NCBI RefSeq assembly: GCF_029369745.1
Contig: NZ_CP120210.1
Coordinates: forward strand, 1,364,001 to 1,428,000
Source of the DNA: Amycolatopsis sp. QT-25
Lineage (GTDB): Bacteria; Actinomycetota; Actinomycetes; Mycobacteriales; Pseudonocardiaceae
Direction: 5' to 3'
Length of the DNA stretch: 64,000 nucleotides
Shown here: one piece after another, positions 33,621 to 42,126 of the stretch
Numbering within the stretch: the first letter of the stretch is position 1
How the letters are laid out: each line of letters begins with the position of its first letter
Program-made: the position numbers and the translations under genes
The notes under the pieces: generated by a model
What the model saw: only the letters and a program-made list of their open reading frames with translations
Told to the model about the DNA's origin: nothing
Database searches by the model: none

Positions 33621-33675
33621 GTACATGAAGGCCCCCTTTCCGTACCTAGGCGCAAGGAAGGGGGCCTTCATGTAC
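33621..33675. repeat. GTACATGAAGG-family palindrome in the opposite orientation
   Basis: GTACATGAAGGCCCCCTTTCC and the matching right arm surround CGTACCTAGGCGCAA, the reverse complement of the loop at 22083-22137 and 349-403. The stem is symmetrical, so only the loop shows which way round the element lies. Confidence 0.85.
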
Positions 33676-33726
33676 TTCTGATCCTCAGCAGGAGACGCCG
33701 GTCCGCCCGCGCACCGGGTCTGCCGA

Positions 33727-34416
33727 TCAGCTCCCGGTCTGGGCGCAGCTCGCGGCGTCGGTGCCGAGCACCGGGTCGGTCACCGGACGGGCGGTGATCG
33801 GAATGGTCTTCCGGGTGGTCGACGCGCCGTCGTGCAGGGTGTGCACGGTGCGCGTGCCCGAGTAGGTGATCGGGTCGGCGCCGACGTCGTCGGCTTCGGC
33901 GGCGACGGTCTCGAAGGTGCGGCCGCCGCCGTCGAGCGGGGTGCACCGGTAGCCCAGGTGGGCGGCGACGCCGCCGCCTTCGGCGAACGACAGCGGCTTG
34001 CTGTCGTCGACGACGACCTGGCCGCGGTTGCGGCCGTCGTAGTGCAGGGCGGTGAAGAAGGTGGTGTTGGCGCCGACGGACTGGGTGACGATCAGTTCGG
34101 CACGGCCGTCCCCGTTGAGGTCGGCGACGCGCGGGGCATCGAGCGGGACGGTGCTGCCGGCGCCGAGGTGGATCGAGGTGAAGGTGCCGTGCACGGTGGC
34201 GGAGACGACCTGGTCGTTCTCGCCGGTGAGCTGGGCGGTGACGGTCTCGATCTCGCCGTCGCCGTCGAGATCGGCGACCGTGGTGACCGGGTCGGTGGAT
34301 CGCGCGGCAGGCGGGTCGCTCAGCGGGGAGGCCAACGCCGGGACGACGGCGGCCAAGCCCAACGCCGCGGCGACGCCGGTGATGGTGGCGGTGCGAATGA
34401 TGCCGGTGTGGTTCAT
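33727..34416 (-). CDS. Secreted integrin-like (FG-GAP/VCBS) repeat protein
   Basis: The 229-residue protein has a signal peptide (TATITGVAAALGLAAVVPAL, cut near ASP) and two clear calcium-binding-loop repeats typical of FG-GAP/VCBS proteins: VADLDGDGEIETVTAQLTGE near residue 47 and VADLNGDGRAELIVTQSVGA near 97. The remaining part probably completes a small beta-propeller or a partial one. Such exported proteins usually bind polymers or mediate surface contact; the role here is unknown. The gene is monocistronic. Confidence 0.82.
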   Translation of the reverse strand: MNHTGIIRTATITGVAAALGLAAVVPALASPLSDPPAARSTDPVTTVADLDGDGEIETVTAQLTGENDQVVSATVHGTFTSIHLGAGSTVPLDAPRVADLNGDGRAELIVTQSVGANTTFFTALHYDGRNRGQVVVDDSKPLSFAEGGGVAAHLGYRCTPLDGGGRTFETVAAEADDVGADPITYSGTRTVHTLHDGASTTRKTIPITARPVTDPVLGTDAASCAQTGS

Positions 34417-34567
34417 GGTGCTCTCCCTCCGACGGTTTCGGTGAACTCTTCACCGAAAGTGCTCTCATCGAGGGAGACGGTCGCGGACCGCGGACGTGCA
34501 GTCAGAGTGTGATGGGCCACACGAACGCAACCCGGGCGCCCGCCCCCGAGAGAACGGGCCACCCAGG

Positions 34568-34680
34568 TCAGCCGATCTTCCACGACTGAAGCGCGGGGCC
34601 CGTGTCGGCGCGTTGGGTGACGGCGGCACCGTCCGAAGTGGACGCCGTCGTCAGCGGCAGACCGGAGCGGACACTGGATG
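34568..34680 (-). pseudogene. C-terminal remnant of a ricin B-type lectin domain
   Basis: Within a reverse frame, the last 35 residues contain SGLPLTTASTSDGAAVTQ followed by ALQSWKIG and a stop. This matches the last beta-trefoil repeat of ricin B-type carbohydrate-binding domains (pattern ...DGAxVxQ...QxW). The sequence upstream in the same frame does not look like the rest of a lectin or an enzyme, so I read it as the 3' scrap of a lost secreted enzyme. The surrounding stretch 34417-34959 otherwise shows nothing convincing. Confidence 0.4.
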
Positions 34681-34959
34681 AGTGAACAGCCATTTCCGGG
34701 TGGCGCCCTGGCGCCTGATGCCCGACCACGGGAACGAGCCACAGCAAGGCGGACGGTGCGAAGTACCGCATCCAGGTCCGGTGACCCTCCCGCGTCCCTG
34801 CGGCAAGGTGCCCACCGAATTCGTAACCCCCGGCCGCGATTTCCGCAGATTCCTCGGTCATCGTTCCGGTGCCCGCGCGGTGGGCGGAAGTTCCGGTATA
34901 CGTGGAAGGGACAGCACCGACGGGGAGTCGGCATGGTGCTTCACGCAAGGGGGAAATGA

Positions 34960-36312
34960 ATGTTCGACACACGTATCGTCGCCGATCAAGTCAGTCCGGT
35001 CGCCAAGCCGAAGATCAGAATCCTGTTCTACACGGATCTGGTCGGATTCACCGGGAACGGCGGCTTCTCACTGGGTATCGTCCGCGACCTGATCTTGGCG
35101 AACCAGCCTTTCTTCGCCGAGATCGAGATCGATTTGATCAATCGGCACGAAGGCGGGCACGCCGCCAGGAAACTCACTTCCGAAGTTCTCGGCGGATACG
35201 AGCAGGTGTGGTTTTTCGGCATTTTGCAGTCCACTATGCCCGGGGAGCCGGAAAACGAACTCGTGGACGCGGAGGTCGCGGCGCTGCGGGCCTGGATGGA
35301 CGCCGGTGGTGGCGTGCTCATCTCCGGTGACCACTCGAATCCGCGTCCGCCGGGAGCGGATCCGTCGTTGCCCGACTACCTGAACCTGGGGCGGGCTCTG
35401 GGGCATCGGGTCCCGCGCGCGGGTGAGCTGCGGGTGTGGAACGACCGGCCGGACGCGAGTATCGAGTTCAGCCACAACACCCACCAGCCGGACCCGTGGG
35501 GCAGCGACATCGACAATCCGATCCCGAACGATCTCGATCCGTATCCGCAGGAACTGATCCTGCGGAAGCGGTTCGGCAGGCCGCATCCGTTGTTCCAGGG
35601 CAGACGGGGTCCGATCACCATCTTCCCCGACCACATGCACGAAGGGCAGCTGCTCATTCCCGAGCGGTTCCCGGCGGACGTGTGGCCGTCGGGGCCGATG
35701 GGCCAGCCGAAGCCCGAGATCGTCGCGCACGGCACCGACAAACGCAACGGGCAGGTCTACGGCGTGTCCAGTGTGTACGACGGTGCGGCCGCCGGGGTCG
35801 GGCGAATCGTCGCCGACGCCACGTGGCATCACTACTTCGACATCAACCTGTGGGGGTTCCAGAAAGGCGGTGAGGTGCTCGACCGCCTCACCGAGTACTA
35901 CGTGAACCTCACGCTGTGGTTGACGCCGAAGCCGGTCAAGATGGAGGTGAACGCGCAGCTGCTGCACTGGCTTTCGCACAACCTGAGCGTTCGCGCGGTG
36001 CTGCCGGAGGGGCTCCGGGTGCCGGGGATCACCGCGGCGGGCCTGATTCGCGAGGTCGGCGGGCAGGGTGTGCTCGACGATCTCGTCTGGCCGCTGGAAG
36101 GAACGCCGGTGGTGCCGGCGGAGCTGTTGCTGGGGGCCGTCGTCAAGGAATCCGTCGCCGCGTTGAGCGGCGGGGACGTCGAGGCGTTCGACACCGTGGG
36201 CGTGATCGAACGGGGTCTGCGTGCCGGGGCCGAAGAGTACGCCGCCGAACTGCGAGCAGCGCTCGGCGACGTCGAAGGTGTCGGCGAGCTGATTTCGCAG
36301 GGGCTCCGCTGA
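34960..36312 (+). CDS. Hypothetical protein with ThuA/class I amidotransferase-like N-terminal fold
   Basis: The 450-residue protein starts at 34960, five bases after a GGGGGA ribosome site. The first 200 residues read like a flavodoxin/amidotransferase-type alpha-beta domain: KIRILFYTDLVGFTGNGGFS, later QVWFFGILQSTMPG and the strand ending GGGVLISGDHSNPRPPG. The middle contains several His and Asp clusters (FSHNTHQPDPWGSDIDNP near residue 170, IFPDHMHEGQLL near 222, DATWHHYFDINLWG near 287), which may bind metal. The C-terminal 120 residues are helical. No signal peptide or membrane helix is seen. I do not recognise a specific family; ThuA-like is tentative. Confidence 0.65.
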   Translation: MFDTRIVADQVSPVAKPKIRILFYTDLVGFTGNGGFSLGIVRDLILANQPFFAEIEIDLINRHEGGHAARKLTSEVLGGYEQVWFFGILQSTMPGEPENELVDAEVAALRAWMDAGGGVLISGDHSNPRPPGADPSLPDYLNLGRALGHRVPRAGELRVWNDRPDASIEFSHNTHQPDPWGSDIDNPIPNDLDPYPQELILRKRFGRPHPLFQGRRGPITIFPDHMHEGQLLIPERFPADVWPSGPMGQPKPEIVAHGTDKRNGQVYGVSSVYDGAAAGVGRIVADATWHHYFDINLWGFQKGGEVLDRLTEYYVNLTLWLTPKPVKMEVNAQLLHWLSHNLSVRAVLPEGLRVPGITAAGLIREVGGQGVLDDLVWPLEGTPVVPAELLLGAVVKESVAALSGGDVEAFDTVGVIERGLRAGAEEYAAELRAALGDVEGVGELISQGLR

Positions 36313-36327
36313 TTAGTGGATCGTGAA

Positions 36328-36382
36328 GTACAGGAAGGACCCCTTCATCGCGCTTAGCGCCGTGAAGGGGTCCTTCCTGTAC
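36328..36382. repeat. GTACAGGAAGG variant palindrome between convergent genes
   Basis: GTACAGGAAGGACCCCTTCA and TGAAGGGGTCCTTCCTGTAC are exact complements around TCGCGCTTAGCGCCG. It separates the ThuA-like gene and the TetR gene, both ending toward it. Confidence 0.8.
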
Positions 36383-36462
36383 TGGGGAAGGGGTGCGGTG
36401 GACGGCACAAGCCCGGCCGCGCCACGGTTGAATCGTCCTATGTGGACGCTCAAGGTTTTGTC

Positions 36463-37113
36463 TCATTCTTCGAGTAAGCCGAATCGCCATTCACGACCTT
36501 GCCGACTGCTCCTGGGAAGGTCGAGGGCGAGGTGGAGCTGGCGTGCCCACCAGCGCACCTGGGCGGCCGAATCGTCCGCCGCGGCGCCGGAGATCCCGGC
36601 GCTGCGCCGGAAATCGCTCCCGTACAGGGTCTCCGTGGCCATCGCCTGATGGAGGGCGGCGACGGCGAGGCGGGTGTCGTCGAGTGAGCTGCCAGGTGGC
36701 CGAAGCCGGTGTAGGGCCTCGACGACGGGATCGAGCATCCCGCTGCCCGGGTCGCGCCATCCCGCCGCGTGCAGCGCCACCGCCAGCTCGCCGTAGCCGC
36801 GTCGGTACAGAGCGTGGAGGGCCTCGACGAACGCGAGCAGGTCGGCGTCGTGGTCCAGCCAGCTCGCGAGGAGCTCGCGAAGCGCGTCTCGAAGGCGGCG
36901 GCCGCCGTGCCGGAGAAGCTCGGCGAGCAGCTTCTCGCGATTGCCGAAGTGGTGGGCGACGCCGGCGTCGGTCATGCCGACCCGTGCGGCCACGGCCCGC
37001 ATCCGGACGGCGGCCACGCCGGACTCGCTGAGCAGCGAAGCCGCGGCGTCGAGGATCAGCCGCCGGGCCTCCTCCGGAGACCGTCTTGCCCGGGAGGTCG
37101 TCACGGTCGGCAT
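36463..37113 (-). CDS. TetR-family regulator of the divergent hydrolase
   Basis: From the ATG at 37113 the protein has 216 residues; upstream ATGs in the same frame lie inside the operators and are unlikely. The HTH is at about residues 15-60 (LILDAAASLLSESGVAAVRM, then AARVGMTDAGVAHHFGNREK). The rest is the usual helical sensing domain. It is divergent from an alpha/beta-hydrolase, and the 64-bp gap holds two related inverted repeats, so it very likely represses itself and the hydrolase. Confidence 0.93.
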   Translation of the reverse strand: MPTVTTSRARRSPEEARRLILDAAASLLSESGVAAVRMRAVAARVGMTDAGVAHHFGNREKLLAELLRHGGRRLRDALRELLASWLDHDADLLAFVEALHALYRRGYGELAVALHAAGWRDPGSGMLDPVVEALHRLRPPGSSLDDTRLAVAALHQAMATETLYGSDFRRSAGISGAAADDSAAQVRWWARQLHLALDLPRSSRQGREWRFGLLEE

Positions 37114-37115
37114 CT

Positions 37116-37163
37116 TACCTTGATAGGCCAAGGTAGATCCGTTACCTTGAGAAGCCAAGGTAA
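37116..37163. promoter_or_regulatory. Two TACCTTG-N-CCAAGGTA operators in a divergent promoter
   Basis: TACCTTGATAGGCCAAGGTA (37116-37135) and TTACCTTGAGAAGCCAAGGT (37142-37161, extended to 37163 by AA) share the same arms with an 8- to 10-bp centre. Their centres are 27 bp apart. They fill the gap between the TetR and hydrolase starts. Confidence 0.8.
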
Positions 37164-37177
37164 TCGGGGAGGCCGCC

Positions 37178-37915
37178 ATGACTCGTTTCGTGACCACCGA
37201 AATCCGTCTCGACCTGGGTGAAGTGACTCTGCGGGGTACGGAGACCGGCGTCGGTCCGACGGTCCTGTTGCTCCACGCGGGCGGCGAGCGTCGCGAGGTC
37301 TGGGTGCCGGTCGCCGCGGTGCTGGCCCGGCGCGGCCTGCGGTCGGTGGCCTTCGACCTGCGTGGTCACGGGGACAGTTCCGGTCAGGCGACCACGCTCC
37401 GTGCCCTGGCCGGCGACGTCGCCGAGATGGTCCGCCGCCGGCCCGGGCCCATCGTCCTGGTGGGCGCTTCGGTCGGCGGGCTGGCCGCCATCGCCGCCCT
37501 CGCGGACCCCGCCGTCGCGAACCGGGCGGGCGGACTCGTGCTCGTCGATGTCGTGCCCGGCCTCGCGCCGGCCCGGGTGCGCTCGTGGCTCGATTTCCAC
37601 GGGCTCGCCGGCCGCTGCACCCGGCTCGTGGAGGACGTCCTCGGATCGGGTTCCGCCCTGCTCGCCACGGCCGGGGCCTTGGCCCTGCCCATCCTGGTGG
37701 TGCACGGCGGACAGGGATCGCCACTGGCCGAAACCGATGTGCGCAGACTGCGCGCGGCCAATCCCCGGGTCACCGTCGCCCCTGTTCCGGCCGCGGGTCA
37801 CCTCGTCGCGAGAGACGCTCCGGAACAGCTCGCGGACGTCGTCTCGGAGTGGTTGTGTGGCATCGGTCACGGGGCGGTTTCGGCACCTGTGCCGGGCAGG
37901 CAAGATCTGCGCTAG
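37178..37915 (+). CDS. Alpha/beta-hydrolase
   Basis: The 245-residue protein has a compact alpha/beta-hydrolase fold: oxyanion-region LLLHAGGERREVW near residue 30, FDLRGHGDSS near 63, the nucleophile elbow VLVGASVGGLAAIAAL near 90 and a late His in PAAGHLVARDAPEQL near 208. A catalytic acid is likely in the LVLVDVVPG or following HGGQGSPL region. It has no signal peptide. The cap region is short. The promoter is shared with the TetR gene. The substrate is unknown; small esters or lactones are typical for such pairs. Confidence 0.88.
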   Translation: MTRFVTTEIRLDLGEVTLRGTETGVGPTVLLLHAGGERREVWVPVAAVLARRGLRSVAFDLRGHGDSSGQATTLRALAGDVAEMVRRRPGPIVLVGASVGGLAAIAALADPAVANRAGGLVLVDVVPGLAPARVRSWLDFHGLAGRCTRLVEDVLGSGSALLATAGALALPILVVHGGQGSPLAETDVRRLRAANPRVTVAPVPAAGHLVARDAPEQLADVVSEWLCGIGHGAVSAPVPGRQDLR

Positions 37916-38027
37916 AGAGGTCGCGGCGCAGGTGAACGACAAGGCGTGCACGCGGCGCTACCAGTTGGTAACTTATTGTCGGGGCATCGAAAACCCCATA
38001 AGAGACGGCCGCATCGCGCTGCCTACA

Positions 38028-39068
38028 ATGTCGGGCATGACCTACAGCGAACCAGCGCGATCAGCTGCCCCCCGCACCGGATCGCCGGCGTCCGCCTCCT
38101 CCTCGGCCGTGTTGGCGAGAGGAATCACCATTTATGGCTGCGGACAGGACGAGGCCGCCCTGTTCCGGCAGATGGCACCTCGTTTCGGCATAATGCCGAC
38201 CATTGTCCGGGAGCCGGTGTCCGAGGCCAATATCGGGCTGGTCTCCGGAAACAGGTGCATCAGCATCGGCCACAAGACCAAGGTCACGAATTCCCTTCTT
38301 CTCGCGCTCGCCGAAGCGGGCGTGAAATACATTTCCACGCGGAGCATCGGCTTCAACCACATCGACGTGGAATACGCGGCGAGTGTCGGTATCACCGTCG
38401 GCAACGTCGCCTACTCGCCCGACAGCGTCGCCGACTTCACGCTGATGCTGATGCTGATGGCCGTGCGGAACGCCAAGTCCATCGTCCTCCGCACCGAGGT
38501 CCACGACTACCGGTTGGACGCGGTGCGCGGGAAAGAGCTGCGCGATCTCACCGTCGGGGTGGTCGGTACCGGGCGTATCGGTGTCGCGGTCCTCGATCGG
38601 CTGCGTGGTTTCGGGTGCCGGGTGCTGGCCTACGACACGGTCCTCACCGCCTCGGCCGAGTACGTCCCGCTCGACGAATTGCTCGAGCAGAGCGACATCG
38701 TGACACTCCATGTGCCGCTCAACACCGATACCCATCATCTTCTCGACCGGAAGAACATCGGTCGGCTGAAGGACGGCGCGTACGTCATCAACACCGGACG
38801 CGGTCCGCTCATCGAAACCGAAGCCCTCATTTCGGCTTTGGAAAGCGGCAAACTGGGCGGCGCGGCGCTGGATGTCCTCGAAGGCGAGGAAGGAATCTTC
38901 TACGCCGACTGCCGGAACAAGCCGCTAGAGAGCAAGACGTTGCTGCGGTTGGAAAAACTGTCGAACGTGCTCATCAGCCCGCATACCGCCTACTACACGG
39001 ACCACGCGCTGAGTGACACTGTCGAAAACTCCATCATCAATTGTCTCCAATTCGAAAGCGGGAAGTAG
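38028..39068 (+). CDS. vanH: VanH D-lactate dehydrogenase
   Basis: The protein reduces pyruvate to D-lactate for D-Ala-D-Lac synthesis. From the ATG at 38028 it has 346 residues; family members usually begin near GITIYGCGQDEAALFRQMAP (residue 32 here), so the first 30 residues are an extension or the start is later (ATG 38037 is also possible). The NAD-binding segment VGVVGTGRIGVAVLDRLRGF is near residue 180, the catalytic Arg in INTGRGPLIETEALISALES near 255 and the His in VLISPHTAYYTDHALSD near 315. It is the first gene of vanHAX. The 112-bp upstream gap contains CAGTTGGTAACTTATTGTCG and CCCCATAAG, possibly promoter parts. No vanRS pair is in the window. Confidence 0.96.
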   Translation: MSGMTYSEPARSAAPRTGSPASASSSAVLARGITIYGCGQDEAALFRQMAPRFGIMPTIVREPVSEANIGLVSGNRCISIGHKTKVTNSLLLALAEAGVKYISTRSIGFNHIDVEYAASVGITVGNVAYSPDSVADFTLMLMLMAVRNAKSIVLRTEVHDYRLDAVRGKELRDLTVGVVGTGRIGVAVLDRLRGFGCRVLAYDTVLTASAEYVPLDELLEQSDIVTLHVPLNTDTHHLLDRKNIGRLKDGAYVINTGRGPLIETEALISALESGKLGGAALDVLEGEEGIFYADCRNKPLESKTLLRLEKLSNVLISPHTAYYTDHALSDTVENSIINCLQFESGK

Positions 39069-39069
39069 T

Positions 39070-40110
39070 ATGGATAGGTTGAAAATCGGAATTCTGTTCG
39101 GCGGGCTTTCCGAAGAACATCCTATCTCCATCAAATCTGCGCGCGAGGTCCAGAAGAATCTCGACCTCGAGAAGTACGAGCCGTACTACATCGGGATCAC
39201 CCAGAGCGGTTCCTGGATGCTCTGCGACGGCCCCGCCGAGGACTGGGAGAGCGGGAACGTCCGCCCGGCCGTGCTGTCGCCGGACCGCGGGGTGCACGGC
39301 CTGCTCGTCCTGGACGAGGGCAAGTACGAGACGATCGCCCTCGACGTGGTGCTGCCGGTCCTGCACGGCAAGTTCGGCGAAGACGGTGCGATGCAGGGGC
39401 TGCTGGAGATCTCCGGCATCCCCTACGTCGGCTGCGACCTCCCGAGCTCGGTCATGTGCATCGACAAGGCCCTCACCTATTCCGTCGTCCGCGGCGCGGG
39501 GATCGCGACGCCGAACTTCCACATCGTCACACCGGACAACGACGTCGACCCGGATCGGCTGAGCTACCCGGTCTTCGTGAAGCCCGCCCGCTCCGGCTCG
39601 TCGTTCGGCGTCAGCAAGGTCTCCGCGAAGGAAGAGCTGCCCGCCGCGCTGGCGGAGGCGCGCCAGTACGACGCGAAGATCCTGATCGAAGAGGCCGTCG
39701 TCGGCAGCGAGATCGGCTGCTCGATCCTGGGCAACGACGAGGACCTGTTCGCGGGCGAGGTCGACCGGGTCGCGCTGACCCACGGCTTCTTCAAGATCCA
39801 CCAGGAGAAGAGTCCCGAGACCGGCTCCGAGAACTCGAGCTTCATCGTCCCGGCCGACATCCCGGACGAGTCGCGTGACCTCGTCCAGAAGACCGCGAAG
39901 GTCATCTACCGCGCGCTGGGCTGCCGCGGCCTCGCGCGAGTGGACCTGTTCCTCAAGGAGGACGGGAGCGTGGTGCTCAACGAGGTCAACACCCTGCCCG
40001 GCCTGACCTCGTACAGCCGTTACCCGCGGATGATGGCCGCCGCCGGCCTCTCGCTCGGCGACGTGATCGACCGGCTGGTGAAGCTGACCCTCGCGGGCCG
40101 TGCCGGATGA
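39070..40110 (+). CDS. vanA: VanA-type D-alanine--D-lactate ligase
   Basis: The 346-residue ATP-grasp ligase joins D-Ala to D-Lac, giving peptidoglycan ends that glycopeptides bind poorly. The start motif KIGILFGGLSEEHPISIKSA, the ATP-grasp segment VKPARSGSSFGVSKVSAKEE near residue 172 and the omega-loop region VALTHGFFKIHQEKSPETGS near 235 are present; the His in LTHGFF fits the D-lactate-selective group, in contrast to Tyr-containing D-Ala-D-Ala ligases. The C-terminal LNEVNTLPGLTSYSRYPRMM is conserved. The ATG lies one base after the vanH stop, and the stop overlaps vanX by 4 bp. Confidence 0.96.
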   Translation: MDRLKIGILFGGLSEEHPISIKSAREVQKNLDLEKYEPYYIGITQSGSWMLCDGPAEDWESGNVRPAVLSPDRGVHGLLVLDEGKYETIALDVVLPVLHGKFGEDGAMQGLLEISGIPYVGCDLPSSVMCIDKALTYSVVRGAGIATPNFHIVTPDNDVDPDRLSYPVFVKPARSGSSFGVSKVSAKEELPAALAEARQYDAKILIEEAVVGSEIGCSILGNDEDLFAGEVDRVALTHGFFKIHQEKSPETGSENSSFIVPADIPDESRDLVQKTAKVIYRALGCRGLARVDLFLKEDGSVVLNEVNTLPGLTSYSRYPRMMAAAGLSLGDVIDRLVKLTLAGRAG

Positions 40111-40715
40111 AGGATGATTTCGTCTTCGTGGACGAGGTCGTCTCCGGGATCCGCTGGGACGCCAAGTACGCCACGTGGGACAACTTCACCGGCAAACCGG
40201 TGGACGGGTACCTGGTGAACCGCGTCGCCGGCACGCGTGCGTTCTGCGCGGCGCTGGAGAAGGCGCGGGACAAGGCCGAAGAACTCGGCTTCGGCCTGCT
40301 CCTGTGGGACGGCTACCGCCCGCAGCGCGCCGTGGACCGCTTCCTGCGCTGGGCGGAAGAGCCCGAAGACGGCCGGAAGAAAGCCAGGCACTACCCGAAC
40401 ATCGAGCGGCCCCAGATGTTCGAACAGGGCTACGTGGCCACCAAGTCGGGTCACAGCCGGGGCAGCACGGTGGACCTGACGCTGTACCACCTGGACACCG
40501 GTGAGCTCGCCGAGATGGGTGGCGACCACGACCTGATGGACGTCGTCTCGCATCACGGGGCAGCGGGGGTCCCGGAGGAAGCGACGAAGAACCGTGCACA
40601 CCTCCGCGCTGTCATGGAGGGTTCGGGCTTCACCCCGTACGAGTGCGAGTGGTGGCACTACAGCCTGAAGGACGAGCCTTACCCGGACACGTATTTCGAT
40701 TTCCCGATCGCGTAG
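40107..40715 (+). CDS. vanX: VanX D-Ala-D-Ala dipeptidase
   Basis: The 202-residue zinc dipeptidase removes D-Ala-D-Ala so that only D-Ala-D-Lac enters the wall. All catalytic parts are visible: the Arg in LLWDGYRPQRAVDRFL, zinc ligands His and Asp in SGHSRGSTVDLTLY, the catalytic Glu and third zinc His in YECEWWHYSL. The length matches VanX. The ATG overlaps the vanA stop (ATGA), so translation is coupled. With vanH and vanA it completes a self-resistance operon, which ends in a strong terminator 22 bp after the stop. Confidence 0.97.
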   Translation: MKDDFVFVDEVVSGIRWDAKYATWDNFTGKPVDGYLVNRVAGTRAFCAALEKARDKAEELGFGLLLWDGYRPQRAVDRFLRWAEEPEDGRKKARHYPNIERPQMFEQGYVATKSGHSRGSTVDLTLYHLDTGELAEMGGDHDLMDVVSHHGAAGVPEEATKNRAHLRAVMEGSGFTPYECEWWHYSLKDEPYPDTYFDFPIA

Positions 40716-40736
40716 GCGAGCCGGCCTGCCACACCG

Positions 40737-40775
40737 ATGCCGCGGGTGCCCCGAGGGGTGCCCGCGGCATTTTTC
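40737..40775 (+). terminator. Rho-independent terminator of vanHAX
   Basis: ATGCCGCGGGTGCCCC and GGTGCCCGCGGCAT pair around GAGG and are followed by TTTTT. It separates the resistance operon from the rest of the cluster. Confidence 0.85.
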
Positions 40776-40907
40776 CGTCCGTCGCGGCGGGGCACGGGGT
40801 GCGCGGTCGGTTCTCGTCGGCCGGTGAGGCGGCCGGTCTCCGTAAGCGACTGTCCAAGTATGCGGTTGGACGCGGCCTCCGGACGCCGTTTTCCTTCGCC
40901 TTTCCCA

Positions 40908-40961
40908 GTACATGATGGCCCCCTTCCTGGCGCTGGCGCGAGGAAGGGGGCCATCGTGTAC
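40908..40961. repeat. GTACATGATGG variant palindrome downstream of vanX
   Basis: GTACATGATGGCCCCCTTCC and GGAAGGGGGCCATCGTGTAC pair with one mismatch around TGGCGCTGGCGCGA. It lacks the CCTAGGTAC loop of other copies. Confidence 0.75.
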
Positions 40962-42126
40962 TTCAGGTGGAGGACGGTACGGCTTCCGTGCCGGGAAGCC
41001 CGGCGCGGCACGTGAGACGAAGGTGCCCCGACTCGAGGACACGCCACGTCAACCCTGCCGATTAGAACGTCGGATGATTGGGTGACTGAACCGGCGACGG
41101 ATCCGGTGGGCGAGTCATTCCGTCGTGCCATCCCGAAATTGTCGACGCCGCCAGGTGGTATCGCCTTTCTGTACCGCGAATGGCCGTCCGGTGCACTGCG
41201 CGAGGCTCGGGCTTGGACAGTTTTCGTCATTTGGCTGAACGGGTGAGGTCGTCCGCGTTCACCTGAACGTTCGGCGGCTCGCTCACCTGGGTGGTTTTCC
41301 CGGCGTGCTTCTTCCTGGCGGGTCGGCGTTGGTTCTGTTCTCGTGATGGGTCCACGACGCCGGTCTCATTCCGCTCTCGGCGTCCGCCGATGCCGGTGCT
41401 GCCACGGAAAGCTCGGCGGCCGACCGAACAATGAGATCCGGGATCGGCCGTTCGTGTGAATAAATGTCGAGGGGTGGCACGAGCCCGGCGCCGGCCGTGC
41501 TCGCTTCGATAGAAGAACAAGGCCCTACGAATGGCCTAACAAGACCTGCGAACAGCCTAGCGGCATCCGCCCGGGCAAACGTGTACGCGGCCGCTTTACT
41601 TATCTTCGGCAGGCGCGTCAATACCGGCGGCGAAGTTTCGGATATTGATCTTGGCGGCCGTCTCGTCTACGAAAATCACACTGTTCGTCAATTGCCGACA
41701 TGGATTGTTCATGCCATGCTGCGTTGGTGCGGGCCAACTGGGGCTGACATGGTGCGCGCTTACTGGGAGGCTTCCATAGATTTCACCCACTGAACCGCTG
41801 AGCTGAGGCGGTACGGAGACATAGGATCGAAAACGTCCGAGACCTCGCATCGCGGCGGGTGCCGACTTCGTCAGGCTGCACGGATGTCGGCCTGGCCGAC
41901 CTGGTCGGATCGAGTCGCTGAGCGATCGTCTCGCCTGATCGTCCTCGGGGCGATGGGAGGCGGCCCTTGCGGCTTCGGTAGTTCGTCGGAAAGCGCACCA
42001 CCGGTCGTCTGGAAGACCGTGGGGCGGCCCGCACAGGCGCGGGTCCGCCCGGTGGTGTTCGAGGGATCCTCACCGTCGAGGACACCCCGCCCTGCGGCCG
42101 AAGCCGGCGCCGGACGGGTTCATGGT
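40962..42126. other. Long intergenic region between vanHAX and the activator gene
   Basis: About 1.2 kb show no gene I can support. The part 41580-41800 has lower GC and weaker codon bias than its surroundings. A reverse frame ending near 41596 contains NSVIFVDETAAKINIRNFA, which recalls the (V/I)F(V/I)DE(T)W-K-N pattern of IS630-family transposases, but only this fragment fits. A short forward frame from a GTG at 41081 (about 55 codons) and one at 41464 (109 codons) have no recognisable domain. The region may be a decayed mobile insertion plus the upstream control region of the activator. Confidence 0.35.
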
